A stretch of 64,000 nt of DNA from Antarcticibacterium sp. 1MA-6-2 (GTDB taxonomy: Bacteria; Bacteroidota; Bacteroidia; Flavobacteriales; Flavobacteriaceae), in the NCBI RefSeq assembly GCF_021535135.1, contig NZ_CP091036.1, positions 4,030,001 through 4,094,000 on the forward strand, written 5' to 3'. Shown here one piece after another: positions 31,174-41,823 of this stretch. The notes below the pieces were generated by a model, which was not told the origin of the DNA, did not search any database, and was given only the letters and a program-made list of their open reading frames with translations. The position numbers were made by a program, and so were the translations under genes. The first letter of the stretch is position 1. Each line of letters begins with the position of its first letter.

Positions 31174-31432
31174 TGAAGTTAACTCGAAGAGCCTTGTTCT
31201 TTACCGATAATTCACTGGCAAAGTCTTTGTCTCCATTAATCCTTTCGGGCATAGTTGTAAATTTAAGTCCTTCCTGAAAGATAAAAATTTTGTAAGTTTT
31301 TTCCTTTACTGGAAAGATGTATTAAACAAAATTTAGTAAAATTTAACTTCAGGAGCATATATTTGAAAGGAGGAGGACAATAGTAACCCTAACAATTTCA
31401 ATAAAGCCTTAGGAAGGCGAATTCAAATAAAA

Positions 31433-31440
31433 TATCTTTG
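31433..31440 (+). promoter_or_regulatory. Probable -7 element TATCTTTG upstream of era
   Basis: Matches TAnnTTTG and ends 17 bases before the era ATG. The -33 position has TTAG rather than TTG at roughly the expected distance. Confidence 0.45.
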
Positions 31441-31457
31441 TAAAAATATTTACTGTT

Positions 31458-32339
31458 ATGGCACATAAAGCTGGTTTTGTAAACATCATAGGAAATCCAA
31501 ACGTTGGAAAATCTACTTTAATGAACGCTTTTGTAGGTGAAAAACTTTCAATTATAACTTCTAAAGCACAAACCACCCGCCATAGGATCCTTGGAATTGT
31601 GAATGGAGATGATTTCCAGGTGATCCTTAGTGACACTCCCGGGATTATTAAGCCCGCCTATGATCTTCAGCAATCTATGATGGATTTTGTTAAGTCTGCC
31701 TTTGAGGATGCTGATATCCTGATCTATATGGTGGAGATTGGGGAGAAGGAATTGAAGGACGAGGCTTTTTTTAATAAAATTATTAATTCCAGTATTCCGG
31801 TTTTATTACTGCTGAATAAAATAGATACCTCTAATCAGGAGCAACTGGAGGAGCAGGTAGCACTTTGGAAGGACAAAGTCCCTAATGCTGAAATTTATCC
31901 AATTTCGGCTTTGCAGGGCTTTAATGTGCCTGAAGTTTTCCAGAGGATCGTAGATCTTCTTCCGGAATCTCCGGCATTTTATCCAAAAGACACCCTAACC
32001 GACAAACCGGAGCGTTTCTTTGTGAATGAAATTATTCGCGAAAAGATATTGGTGCATTACAAAAAAGAAATACCTTATAGTGTAGAAATAGACACTGAAG
32101 AGTTTTTTGAGGAGGAAGAGATCATCCGTATGCGCAGCATCATTATGGTAGAGCGTGAAACTCAAAAAGGTATTATCATTGGCCACAAAGGGGCTGCTTT
32201 AAAAAGGGTAGGAGTAGAAGCCAGAAAAGATCTGGAAGCTTTCTTTGGAAAACAGGTACATCTTGAACTCTATGTAAAAGTCAACAAGAACTGGAGAAAC
32301 GATCCAAGACAATTGAAAAGATTCGGGTATAATAGTTAA
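31458..32339 (+). CDS. era: GTPase Era, 16S rRNA-binding ribosome assembly factor
   Basis: 293 residues, standard length. GTPase motifs: G1 GNPNVGKS, G2 region SKAQTTRH, G3 DTPG, G4 NKID, G5 ISAL. The C-terminal KH domain has the GHKGAALKRVGVEARKDLE signature, with FFGKQVHLELYVKV at the end. Acts in 30S subunit maturation by binding the 3' end of 16S rRNA. The gene is uninterrupted. Followed directly by two heptamer repeat arrays. Confidence 0.97.
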   Translation: MAHKAGFVNIIGNPNVGKSTLMNAFVGEKLSIITSKAQTTRHRILGIVNGDDFQVILSDTPGIIKPAYDLQQSMMDFVKSAFEDADILIYMVEIGEKELKDEAFFNKIINSSIPVLLLLNKIDTSNQEQLEEQVALWKDKVPNAEIYPISALQGFNVPEVFQRIVDLLPESPAFYPKDTLTDKPERFFVNEIIREKILVHYKKEIPYSVEIDTEEFFEEEEIIRMRSIIMVERETQKGIIIGHKGAALKRVGVEARKDLEAFFGKQVHLELYVKVNKNWRNDPRQLKRFGYNS

Positions 32340-32343
32340 GTTA

Positions 32344-32406
32344 GAAGTCGGAAATCGGAAATCGGAAGTCGGAAGTTAGAAGTCGGAAGTCGGAAGTACG
32401 AAGTTC
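32344..32406. repeat. Heptamer tandem array, 9 units of GAAGTCG-like sequence
   Basis: Nine contiguous 7-base units in perfect phase: GAAGTCG, GAAATCG, GAAATCG, GAAGTCG, GAAGTTA, GAAGTCG, GAAGTCG, GAAGTAC, GAAGTTC. It starts 5 bases after the era stop. Confidence 0.9.
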
Positions 32407-32460
32407 AAGTAAAAGGATAATAGTTTTAATAAACAAAACCAAGATTAATTATTGGAATTT

Positions 32461-32558
32461 GAAACCAGAAACCAGAAACTTTTAAACCTTAAACCTTAAA
32501 CCTTAAACCTTAAACCTTAAACTTTGAACCTTAAACTTTGAACCTGGAACCTTGAACC
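32461..32558. repeat. Heptamer tandem array, 14 units around TTAAACC/TTGAACC
   Basis: 98 bases that divide exactly into fourteen heptamers: GAAACCA twice, GAAACTT, TTAAACC five times, then TTAAACT, TTGAACC, TTAAACT, TTGAACC, TGGAACC, TTGAACC. It ends 4 bases before the repaired stop of the GH3-type gene. Confidence 0.9.
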
Positions 32559-32562
32559 TATT

Positions 32563-34084
32563 TTACCTTTCCTCCCCCAGAGATAGCAATTCTTCCAGGT
32601 ACTGCTTAGCTATTTGAAAGTCTCGGAATTTTATGCTGTCCTCCCAGTTTATCGTTTTTCTTCAACCAGTCGTAAAAAAGCTTTTCCCTTGCCTGGTGAA
32701 TAACAGGCATGTTGAGGGTCATATTATTAAACCGTTTGGCTTCATAATCGCTATTTATTTCCTGTAGTGCGAGATCAAGTTGTAGTTTAAAATTTTCTAG
32801 ATCCTTTGGCGGGGTTTTAAACTCTACAATCCATTCGTGAGCACCTTTTTCTTTTCCTTCCATAAAAATAGGAGCTACTGTATAGTCTACTATTTCACAA
32901 CTTTCAAGGAGTGATGCTTTCTTGAGGGCATTCTCGGCATTTTCTATTATAAGTTCTTCCCCAAAAACATTGATGTGATGCTTGGTACGTCCTGAAACTT
33001 TTATCCGGTAGGGACTTGTGGAAGTAAACCTTACAGTATCGCCAATCCTGTATCGCCATAATCCTGCATTGGTAGTGATAATAACTGCGTAATTAACACC
33101 TGTCTCTACTTCGCTCAAAGGAATTACTTTTTGTCCCGGGCTATTATAGGTATCCATGGGAATAAATTCATAGAAGATACCATAGTCAAGCAAAAGCAAC
33201 ATTTCTTTAGAGTCATTCTGGTCCTGGCAGGCAAAAAAACCTTCAGAGGCATTGTAGATCTCATAGAACCTAAAATCTTCTTTCGGAAGGATCTTCTGGT
33301 ATTGCGGTGCATAGGGATCAAAACTAACTCCCCCGTGAAAATATACTTCAAGATTAGGCCACACCTGAAACAAATTCTCTTTGCCTGTAGTTTCCAGAAC
33401 ATTGTTCAGTAAAACAAGCATCCATGAGGGTACTCCCGCCAGACTTGTCACTTTTTCCTGAATAGTTTCGTCTACAATTGCCTGCATTTTCACTTCCCAA
33501 TCGTTCATTAATGAAACTTCGTTGCTGGGAGTACTGCTGAATTCTGCCCAAAATGGCATATTATCAATAAGTATTGCTGAAAGATCCCCATAAGAGGTGC
33601 CGTTGTTTTTATAGATCTCCTTACTACCCCCTAACCTGAGGCTCTTCCCCGTGAACATCTGAGATTGCGGATTATTATTTAAGTACATACAAAGCATATC
33701 CTTTCCTGCAGCATAATGACAATCCTCAAGAGAGTCATCACTCACCGGAATGAATTTACTTTTTGCACTGGTTGTTCCACTGGATTTGGCAAACCATTTT
33801 ATAGGAGTGGGCCAAAAGATATTATTTTCCCCCAGTCGGCTGCGTTCAATATCATGTTTATAATCTTCATAATCCTGTACGGGAACTCTTTCAGCAAATG
33901 TTCTGTAGTTTTTAATTTCAGAAAAATTGTATTTTCTGCCAACCTCTGTATTTTTTGCTTTGGAAATAAGATTTTTCAGAAGCTCATTTTGAACTTCATG
34001 CGGATATTTAATAAACAGCTCCATTTGATGGATACGCTTCTTAAGAAACCAGGAAGCAATGGAGTTAACTAATGGGATTGGCAT
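32563..34084 (-). CDS. GH3-superfamily acyl-adenylating protein (one apparent frameshift near its end)
   Basis: About 507 residues after repair. Motifs of the ANL/GH3 adenylating fold: phosphate-binding SSGTTSAKSKFIPVS near 100, YNASEGFF near 290, and RIGDTVRF with VSGRTKHHINVFGEELI near 370-400. Plant GH3 enzymes conjugate acyl acids to amino acids; the role of bacterial homologues is unclear. The as-read protein stops after PRLSNS. The break at 32604-32610 reads GCTAAGC where S-R-Q needs GCCGGC, after which QYLEELLSLGEER follows to a stop at 32563. That gives a typical family C-terminus. Confidence 0.9.
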
Positions 34085-34204
34085 TTTTATTTTTTATCTT
34101 TAGGCGGCGGAAAAAAAGCTTCAGTAATAAGTAATCCTGGCTAAATTTATAACTAATCCTGAAGCCTGCAAAAATTAGATTTCAGCAAAATAAGTAAAAA
34201 ATAT

Positions 34205-34999
34205 ATGAGGTACGAAGGAATGCTCACCAAAATGAAAACAGAATTAGAAGATACGGTGCAGTATTATCTCATCTTTGAATTAGATTTTATTCACGTGAAT
34301 CAAATTCTTGATAAAAGATTAAGCATAAATTTCCTCAATTTTCGGTGTGTTCACTGTAATGGACAAAAAAAGGTATTCGCTCAGGGTCACTGTTATCAAT
34401 GTTTTAGTACTTTACCACAAACCGGGGAATGGATTAGAAGTCCCGAGATGAGTAAGGCCCATTTAGGAATAGCAGACAGGGACCTGGAATACGAAATGGA
34501 AGCTCAGTTACAGCCCCATATTGTCTATTTAGCCAATTCCAGTGACGTAAAAGTGGGAGTAACCCGTAAAACCCAAATTCCTACCAGATGGATTGACCAG
34601 GGGGCGCATGAGGCTATTGAAATTGTTGAAGTTCCAAACAGATATCTCGCAGGAATTACCGAGGTAGCTTTGAAGAAACATGTTTCTGACAAAACCAACT
34701 GGCGAAGAATGCTTACAAATGATATTAAAGATCTCAACCTGGAAGAGGAGCGGGAAAAACTAAAAGAATATATTCCTGCAGAAGCAAAGGATTACTATCT
34801 TGAGAATAACAAAGAAACTGAAATCCGGTTTCCTGTACTTCAGTTTCCAAAGAAAGTAAAGACTTTGAATCTCACAAAAGCTCCATATTATGAAGGAGTG
34901 CTTAAGGGAATAAAAGGGCAATATTTAATATTTGAAGACGGTACTGCTTTTAATGTTCGTGCCCATGAAGGTTATGTGGTTGAACTGGAGGTAAAGTAA
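34205..34999 (+). CDS. DUF2797 family protein
   Basis: 264 residues. A zinc-ribbon-like segment CVHCNGQKKVFAQGHCYQC is followed by HIVYLANSSDVKVGVTRKT, which resembles a GIY-YIG-type start, and QIPTRWIDQGA; these are hallmarks of DUF2797. The remainder is a charged C-terminal domain. No experimental function is known to me for the family. The start at ATG 34205 gives MRYEGMLTKM. Convergent with the AsmA-like gene across a strong terminator hairpin. Confidence 0.85.
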   Translation: MRYEGMLTKMKTELEDTVQYYLIFELDFIHVNQILDKRLSINFLNFRCVHCNGQKKVFAQGHCYQCFSTLPQTGEWIRSPEMSKAHLGIADRDLEYEMEAQLQPHIVYLANSSDVKVGVTRKTQIPTRWIDQGAHEAIEIVEVPNRYLAGITEVALKKHVSDKTNWRRMLTNDIKDLNLEEEREKLKEYIPAEAKDYYLENNKETEIRFPVLQFPKKVKTLNLTKAPYYEGVLKGIKGQYLIFEDGTAFNVRAHEGYVVELEVK

Positions 35000-35028
35000 T
35001 GGTTTAAAAACTATTGTCTCTATAAAAC

Positions 35029-35062
35029 AAACACCCGACAGTATTTAAATTGTCGGGTGTTT
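35029..35062. terminator. Bidirectional hairpin terminator
   Basis: 12-bp stem AAACACCCGACA/TGTCGGGTGTTT with a 10-base AT loop, between convergent genes. Confidence 0.88.
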
Positions 35063-35081
35063 TATTTACAGTTTTTCAGCT

Positions 35082-37781
35082 TTAATTATTCATTCGGGTA
35101 GTATCCTGTGCTTTTTTCTTACCTCCTAAGAGTCCGTTCAAAATAGACGTTGCAGCATCCTTCACCTGAGTTTCAGTTTTTTGAGTTACAGGGGGAGTTT
35201 TTGTTTGCAAAGTGTCTCTTCGTGCTGTCGTATCAGCCGGATTTTGTTTTTGTCCCTGCCTGTTCAATATACCCCCAAGAATATCCCTGGCAGCATCGGT
35301 TCCTTTTTCTTTTAGATTCTCCTTTTGTTTTTCAACAATTCTCTGGGTTAGGCTGCTTACTGCCTGCTCCATATTTATATTTATTTGAGGGTTTTGAAAC
35401 TGCCCTTTTAAACCAATAGGAAGAGCTACTACCATATTTTTGATATCCTCACCGCTTAATTTGCCCAATGCGCTACCAATCTGGCTGCCTAACATTTGTG
35501 CAGGGACATCCAGGGTAAGATTGTAGTTCATGGACATATCAAAGCTGTGACCTCCAGCTACATTTACATTTATACCTTTTACATTAAAATCAAATGGTTG
35601 CACTAATACTGCCCCATCTTTAAAGGTTACATAGCCCTTGAGGTTATCTAAATTAATATCATTGAGGTCAATAAAATTTAGTTGCTCGTCCAGCCTGGAA
35701 AGTAAAGCCAGCTGCTCAGGTTTTACTTCGGCAGTAAGAATTTGAGCAAAGGCATCTCCAGCAATGCTCGTTAACAAGGGAGTAAGATCTTTATTTAAAT
35801 CCCCTTTCAGGTTTAACTGTGTCTGCAATTTTCCTTCAAGAGCGGTAGCTATAGGCGCCAGGCCTTTTAGCAGGTCCAGTCCTGTAAAAGACTTGGCAAT
35901 ATCCATTGCGTTAAGGTCCAGCTTCATATCAAAGGTGGGTACGGCTCCTTGTGTGGAGACATTTCCGTTAAGACCGATATTTCCGTCGAAGATATTGGCA
36001 CTTATCCCCTTTAAAGTTGCTGTTTCGTTTTGGATAAGCAAAGTTCCTTTTGCATTATTTAAAACGAGATCATCATATAAAACTTTTTTGACGGCGAAAT
36101 CCAGCTGTGCATCAAGAAATGATGGAATTTTTACTGCCTCTGTAGGTGTGGCGGTTGTATTTGGTTCAGTGGGAGTTTCTTCCGGAGTGGTTCCTTCTTC
36201 TACAGGAGCTTCAGCAACCATAAAGTCATTTACAGAGAAAGTATTGGAATTCACATTAAATGAACCTTTTAAGCTTTGATCCTTAAATAGAAAACCCATC
36301 AAATTCTCAATATTTCCTGTAGCCTGAAGATCAGATTGCCCTGTAGTAAGAATGAGTTGAGGTACCCTTACATTCCCCTGATTAAAATTTAAATCGGCAT
36401 TTGCAATTTTTACTTCATTGGGAATTTCAGGAGAGCTGTAGCTAAAATCTTTAATATTGGCGGTACCACTGCTGTTTACATTTTCGTAACGCTCCTGCTC
36501 AATAGAATTCATGTCAAAACTCGTGGTGACATCGGCAGTAAGTATACCGTTCAGCTCCTGTTCTAATTCAAGAGGATAGGCCTTTTCAATATTGGCAAGA
36601 TTAATTGTTCCTTTTAAAGCCATATCCACGAGCATGTTACCAGTTAGGTTTTTTACGCTTCCATTGGCAGCAAAAACATCTCTGTCAATTCTAAAGGTGA
36701 CATTTTCAAAGGTCATATAAGTGTCATCTGCCAGGCCTGTAGTATTAAGTATTCTTAGATCCAGGTTTATGTCTTCAACACTTTTTGGGAGATCGGGGTA
36801 TTTAAAAGATGCGTTGTTAGAAGTTACACTTACATCGAGTTTAGGGATATGCAATTCGTCTACAATTCCCTTGATCATCCCATTCACCACAAAATCTCCA
36901 CTTGTTTGAACGTTTTCAATATTCTTTGCGTATTCCTCGGGAATGACAGCCAGGAAATTTTTAAAGTCAGATGAAGGTGTTTTAAAAGTGAGGTCAATTT
37001 CATTATTATTCTCATTTACCTGCACATATCCATCAAATTTGAGAGGTAACTGGTTGATCATTGCCTGGTTCTCCAGAAAGGTATAGCGCATATTTTCAAG
37101 ATCCATTTGAATAACCGCATCCAGTGCGACTTTATTCCTTCTCAAAAAGTTTGTTCCATCAAGATCAAAAGTGACAAATGATCTGGTTTTGGTTTCCAGT
37201 TTGGACTGGTCCAGGGAGAAGTCTCCTGTTCCCTGGTGGTTCAAATCTTCCAGCAAAAGAGAAAGTTTTTGCCCCTCATCTAAATATTTTAATCTGGAAT
37301 TGTTTATCTCATAATGCTCGAGGTCAAGACTAAAGGCGGTTGCAGCAGTATCCGTGGCAGTAGCCGTGGTGTCTTCAATAGCGATGTCGTAATTGGCGTT
37401 TCCAAGAGAGTCTACTTTAATGTTAACATAGGCATTATTTAGAATAAGCTGGTCAATTTTTTTGGGTTGATCACTCCCTTTAAAAAGTTCTTTAATAGAC
37501 ATTTCCAGGATCGTCTCTTCGCTAATTGCTAAGGTGTCACCTTCAAAAGGAGCTTTATTTATTACACTTAGATCACTTAGTACCAGAGTAGCCTGTGGAA
37601 AGCTTCTAAAAAAGGACAAATCGAGGTCACTAAATTCCACAGTGGCGTTAACATTTTCGTTTATGGTCTTCTTAAGCAGGTCTTTTAATTGAGATTCAAA
37701 GACAAAAGGTGCTGCTATCAAAACAACGATAAGCACCAGAAGAATTATTCCAACTATTTTAAAAGCTTTTTTCATTGTCAT
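35082..37781 (-). CDS. AsmA-like envelope protein
   Basis: About 899 residues from the ATG at 37781 (MTMKKAFKIVGIILLV). I prefer this start to the ATG 33 bases further upstream because that one lies inside the preceding gene. One N-terminal membrane helix, then a long repeat-rich beta domain with the AsmA/DUF748-like phrase VEFSDLDLSFFRSFPQATLVL. A Thr/Pro/Ala-rich linker sits near 545-570 (EEGTTPEETPTEPN), then further beta repeats, and a Gln/Lys-rich tail. AsmA-like proteins are long bridge-shaped proteins linked to lipid traffic and outer-membrane composition. It follows the transporter gene after 7 bases and is probably co-transcribed with it. Confidence 0.88.
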   Translation of the reverse strand: MTMKKAFKIVGIILLVLIVVLIAAPFVFESQLKDLLKKTINENVNATVEFSDLDLSFFRSFPQATLVLSDLSVINKAPFEGDTLAISEETILEMSIKELFKGSDQPKKIDQLILNNAYVNIKVDSLGNANYDIAIEDTTATATDTAATAFSLDLEHYEINNSRLKYLDEGQKLSLLLEDLNHQGTGDFSLDQSKLETKTRSFVTFDLDGTNFLRRNKVALDAVIQMDLENMRYTFLENQAMINQLPLKFDGYVQVNENNNEIDLTFKTPSSDFKNFLAVIPEEYAKNIENVQTSGDFVVNGMIKGIVDELHIPKLDVSVTSNNASFKYPDLPKSVEDINLDLRILNTTGLADDTYMTFENVTFRIDRDVFAANGSVKNLTGNMLVDMALKGTINLANIEKAYPLELEQELNGILTADVTTSFDMNSIEQERYENVNSSGTANIKDFSYSSPEIPNEVKIANADLNFNQGNVRVPQLILTTGQSDLQATGNIENLMGFLFKDQSLKGSFNVNSNTFSVNDFMVAEAPVEEGTTPEETPTEPNTTATPTEAVKIPSFLDAQLDFAVKKVLYDDLVLNNAKGTLLIQNETATLKGISANIFDGNIGLNGNVSTQGAVPTFDMKLDLNAMDIAKSFTGLDLLKGLAPIATALEGKLQTQLNLKGDLNKDLTPLLTSIAGDAFAQILTAEVKPEQLALLSRLDEQLNFIDLNDINLDNLKGYVTFKDGAVLVQPFDFNVKGINVNVAGGHSFDMSMNYNLTLDVPAQMLGSQIGSALGKLSGEDIKNMVVALPIGLKGQFQNPQININMEQAVSSLTQRIVEKQKENLKEKGTDAARDILGGILNRQGQKQNPADTTARRDTLQTKTPPVTQKTETQVKDAATSILNGLLGGKKKAQDTTRMNN

Positions 37782-37788
37782 TATTATT

Positions 37789-38520
37789 TTAAGGGATATT
37801 TTTTCCTTCCTCAAATGTAGTTCGTTCCAGGTTTATTTCCTCTCCCAAACCTAAACCAAACCTTTTTCTTAGTGCATAAACACTTAAATAAAGAAAGGGG
37901 GTATCACATACCGCTACCAGCACTTTAAACAAAAATCCACTGAGGAGAAGAGTGCCAAACAAATCCCATTCAATTTTGTTAAAGGTACAAAGCAAAAATA
38001 AGACCGAAAAAGTATCTACGAATTGCGAAAGAAAGGTTGAAAAATTATTCCGTACCCACAGGTGCTTACCTTTGGTAAGTTTCTTCCAAAAATGGAATAA
38101 CTGTATATCAATGTACTGCGCCAGTAAATAAGCTGTCATAGAAGCAAAAACGGCTATTCCGGTAGCACCGAATACCCGGGTGAAGAGCGCATTATTTATA
38201 GGTGACCAGGTAGTTGCCTGAACGTAATCGGCACTGTAAACAATTAGCAGGGAAAATACTGAGGCAAAGATCCCCGCTGTGACCACCTGGTTAGCTTTTT
38301 CTTTTCCATAAATTTCGCTAATAATATCGGTTATTAAAAAAGTTATGGGATAGGGAAGGATGCCTACCGAAATTTCAAAAGTGTAAATTCCAAAAAAGTC
38401 CCAGTAAAAGAATTTCTGAAATATAAGGTTAGAGACTACAAGAGAAGCAATAAAAAGGGAGGCGAGAATTAAATAAATTTTTTGCGCCAGAAAAAGATCT
38501 TTTAAAGAAAGTGCTCTCAC
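37789..38520 (-). CDS. yhhQ: Queuosine-precursor transporter, YhhQ/VUT family
   Basis: 243 residues with about six membrane helices. Family phrases: SNLIFQKFFYW, GILPYPITFLITDIISEIYGKEKANQVV and the Arg/Asn-rich segment WVRNNFSTFLSQFVDTFSVLF. The YhhQ family imports queuine precursors such as preQ0 or preQ1 for tRNA modification. Starts at 38520 (MRALSLKDLFLAQ). Directly upstream of the AsmA-like gene on the same strand. Confidence 0.92.
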   Translation of the reverse strand: MRALSLKDLFLAQKIYLILASLFIASLVVSNLIFQKFFYWDFFGIYTFEISVGILPYPITFLITDIISEIYGKEKANQVVTAGIFASVFSLLIVYSADYVQATTWSPINNALFTRVFGATGIAVFASMTAYLLAQYIDIQLFHFWKKLTKGKHLWVRNNFSTFLSQFVDTFSVLFLLCTFNKIEWDLFGTLLLSGFLFKVLVAVCDTPFLYLSVYALRKRFGLGLGEEINLERTTFEEGKNIP

Positions 38521-38626
38521 CTTAATTGTTTAAAACTCTTAGCTGCAAAGTTAAGGGGATGTAAGTTTCTTTTGTTTAATTTGCCGCAAATTATTCAGTC
38601 TTCACCTAAACACTCGTAATAAAGGT

Positions 38627-39763
38627 TTGAATTTTCCCCGCACATTCTACATCGCTCTTGGCAAGTACTAGAGTAACAGATTACAAAACCTGCAAGCTGC
38701 ACTGGAAAAAATATACGAAGAAATTGGGGAAATAGGATCCATTTCTAAAATCTATGAAACCCCTGCCTGGGGTTTTGAAGGAGATTCTTTTTTAAATGCC
38801 TGTATAGAGATGAAGACCCGATATTCTGCGGAAAAAGTGCTGGAAAAACTTCTTCTAATAGAAAAAAAATTGGGTAGATTGAGGAGCGAGTCCTCCACGT
38901 ATCAAAACCGCAGTATCGATCTTGATATAGTTCTTGTTGAAGAGGAGATAATTGATATTCCGCATTTGCAAATTCCACATCCACATATGCAGAACAGGAG
39001 GTTTGTGCTTCAACCTCTGGCTGATATAGCTTCAAAAGTAATACATCCGGGAATAGGTAAGACAGTGGGGCAGCTTCTGCAGGAAGTACAGGATACTTCA
39101 TCCATTGAAGGTTATCAGGGAGAATTGACAAATCCTTCCAAGAAGCGCAGTTTTCAAAATTGTAATTATATAGCAATAGAGGGAAATATTGGTGCAGGAA
39201 AGACAAGCCTTTCTACAATGATCTCTCAGGATTTTAATGCAAAGCTCATCCTGGAACGATTTAAGGATAATCCTTTCCTTCCAAAATTTTATGAAGATAA
39301 GCACCGTTATGCTTTCCCTCTCGAGATGTCATTTCTGGCTGACAGGTATCAGCAATTATCAGATGACCTTGCGCAATATGATTTGTTTGCAGATTTTGTT
39401 GTTTCAGATTACGACGTTTTCAAATCCCTCATTTTTGCAAAAATAACTTTACAGGAAGATGAGTATTTACTCTACGATAAACTTTTCAGAATAATGTATA
39501 AGGAACTGGTAAAACCTGATCTTTATATCTACCTGTACCAGAATACTGAGAGGCTTCTTGAGAATATCAAACAGAGAGGTCGGGAATATGAGCAGAACAT
39601 TAAACCAGATTACCTGATTGAGATCAACAAGAGTTATCTATCTTTTATAAAATCTCAAAAAGAAATGCGGGTACAGATAATAGAAATATCCGATAAAGAT
39701 TTTGTTAATGATCGCGGCGATTATCTTTCAGTTTTAAATGAAATAGATCTTCAACGGGAGTAA
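38627..39763 (+). CDS. folK: Fused HPPK (FolK) - deoxynucleoside kinase (in-frame stop near its start)
   Basis: About 378 residues. N-terminal HPPK domain (1-155): YIALG, then ALEKIYEEIGEIGSISKIYETPAWGF, and the HPPK signature RSIDLDIVLVEEEIID with IPHPHMQNRRFVLQPL. It makes the folate precursor 6-hydroxymethyl-dihydropterin pyrophosphate. C-terminal deoxynucleoside kinase (about 175-378): P-loop IEGNIGAGKTSL, the dNK-type ERF and DRYQ segments, and the lid YLYQNTERLLENIKQRGRE. TAG at 38669-38671 interrupts the invariant G-S-N-x-G-x-R of HPPK. The local text AAGTACTAGAGTAAC is hard to align, but an ACCGGT at T-G-N-R fits the pattern seen elsewhere. Start TTG at 38627 is the only suitable one. 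HPPK-dNK fusions are known in flavobacteria. Confidence 0.88.
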
Positions 39764-39769
39764 AATGAA

Positions 39770-39795
39770 AAAGGCGAAGAGATTTCTTCGCCTTT
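39770..39795. terminator. Bidirectional hairpin terminator
   Basis: 11-bp stem AAAGGCGAAGA/TCTTCGCCTTT with a 4-base loop, just after the folK-dNK stop and facing the convergent beta-helix gene. Confidence 0.88.
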
Positions 39796-39835
39796 ACAGG
39801 GGGATAGGGGGAAGGGGGTATTTTAAATCCCGGTC

Positions 39836-41480
39836 TTAAAGCTCGTGAGCTCCAATGTCCTGGCTTAATCCTTTGAGGGGTTGGTTTCCAAAATAATCTC
39901 TTTCACCTATACTACTTTCAATTTTAATTCCTCTGTCTTTGGCAGGAGATTCAAAAAGAAGCCTTAAGCTTTCAGTTCTTTTAATTCGTTACCAAACCCT
40001 ATAATAGTTCCTAAACCTGGCGCTATAAGCTTTGGATCTCCTTCAACACTAGGTGGGAGTATTATTATACATTTCATTGCCACTGGTTCTAAAAGCTTCA
40101 AGATTGTTATAAATCACATCCTGATAAACAATTTTAGCATTGTCACTACTGTGGTAAAGGTTACCGTATAATTTTGCCGAATAACCTTTAGGAATGCTTA
40201 CAAGATCAGCACCGTTAGCAGCATATAGAATGTTGTTATAAAAATTGATGTTGTTATTTATAGGTTTCCAGTTTGAGAATTTAATTGCAGCCGAAGAGGT
40301 GTTGGTAGATTGTTCGGCTATATAGAAAGTATTATTGTACACATAAATGTCGCTCATATTCCTTGACCCGTTAAAGAGATATACACTTCCTCCATTTGTA
40401 GCAGCATCATTCTCACTAATATTATATCTCACTGTAATATTTTTCATTGGTCGTGCATAATCGAACTGGCCCACCAGATAACCTCCACCATCATTATCAT
40501 GAGAGTAGTTGTATTGCATTATACCATTAGTAACACCACCATCAAGATCAAATCCCCCGCCATCACATCCTGCACCGCTTCCGGAACTTATGTTATAAGC
40601 TTCGCTGTGTTGAATGGTGACTGAATCTGCATCCCAATACCAGATGCCCACGGGTCCTCCACACGAAGTGTTTCCTTTTCCGCAGTTATATACAGTGCTG
40701 TATTCGATCACAGAGTTTTGAACATCAGAGAGAACAATGCCGTTACCCGAATTTCCTCCTTTATTATATCCTTCAATTTCGTATACTTCGCAATTCCTTA
40801 CGTTGATATTGTAATGTGCATAACTCAGTCTTTGTGGTTGAGAAATGCCCATAAGAACCAATCCCCACGTCCAGGCAGTGATGCACTTTATTGTTTTCGA
40901 TGAGAACGTCTTTAAATCCTGAATTTTGGTTCCAGGCTCCAATTACAATTCCAAAAATTTTAAAACCGTATACCTCGCAATTTGTTATTTCAATATTTTC
41001 AAGTTTTATATTCCCCGGTAAATCGTTATAAAACTGAATTCCCGATTCCTGATTCGTATACATCCCGCTGCCTTCAACGATAAGGTTATTAATTTTTATT
41101 CCGGCGGTGTTGTAAACATTAATTCCAAAGCCATTCCCTGCCAGGATCTTGGCTTTTCCATTTCCATAGGAAGAAATTTTAACAGGATGGGAAGCGTCAT
41201 TTGCATCATCCTGGTCAAGGTAAAGAGTACCTGGAAATTCGCTACCACCTTCAAAAAAGATCCTGCTACCCGGCTCAAGTACCAGGGAATTAATTTTCTC
41301 TATAGATTTCCAGGCATCATCTGGAGTATTGCCGCTATTAGAATCATTCCCCGATGGGCTTATATAGTAGGTTATACTGGCTTCATGAAGCATATTATCG
41401 AGCTCACCCCGAAATTCCGGGGTGCAGGATGCGAAAAATAAAATTGACAATAAACTTAATACAAAGTAATTGTGCCTCAT
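39836..41480 (-). CDS. Right-handed beta-helix lipoprotein (three apparent frameshifts)
   Basis: About 547 residues after repair. Lipobox LFFASC (Cys near 19) marks an envelope lipoprotein. TYYISPSGNDSNSGNTPDDAW is the standard opening of DUF1565/parallel beta-helix proteins, followed by many coils of the type NIEITNCEVYGF, VIEYSTVYNCG and YVYNNTFY, with repeated Asn ladders. Breaks: 40828-40838 (uncertain type), 40048-40054 (ACTAGGT on the plus strand, for ACCGGT) and 39961-39969 (for GCCGGC). After these, GDPKLIAPGLG and KGLSQDIGAHEL complete the C-terminus. Beta-helix proteins of this kind are often polysaccharide lyases or binding proteins; no catalytic residues can be assigned. Confidence 0.85.
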
Positions 41481-41823
41481 ACGGGGGGAAGTGGATTTAT
41501 TAACAATCCTTGCCTGCTTTTAACGAAAATATCCAAATTATTTACTGTTAATTTCTTAACAGCTGGAACTAAATAGGTTGCGTAAAAGAACTATAATTTC
41601 CGTCAAGGTGCAAACTTAATCGACAAAAGGAGTTAAAATTTTCTAAAAATGTTTGAAATTACAATTGGGACTACATTTAAAATCCCAATGTTTTCTTTAG
41701 GAGTGAAAATTAGAAATAGAAGAATGTCAAGGGCATTCAACAATAAAATAGAAGGGGTAACGTGTTCGTTATCGTTAGAGTAAAGGAAGAATAGAAGAAT
41801 TGAACCTCCAGATTTCTACTGAA
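41481..41823. other. Intergenic stretch, no gene seen
   Basis: 343 AT-rich bases between the beta-helix gene and the rRNA/tRNA methyltransferase gene. No protein-like ORF, hairpin terminator or repeat array recognised. Confidence 0.5.

Noticed and set aside
32461-32558. Telomere-like repeat because of the TTAAACC units
   Set aside because: It lies inside a continuous chromosome segment between two genes, is only 98 bases long and has degenerate units.
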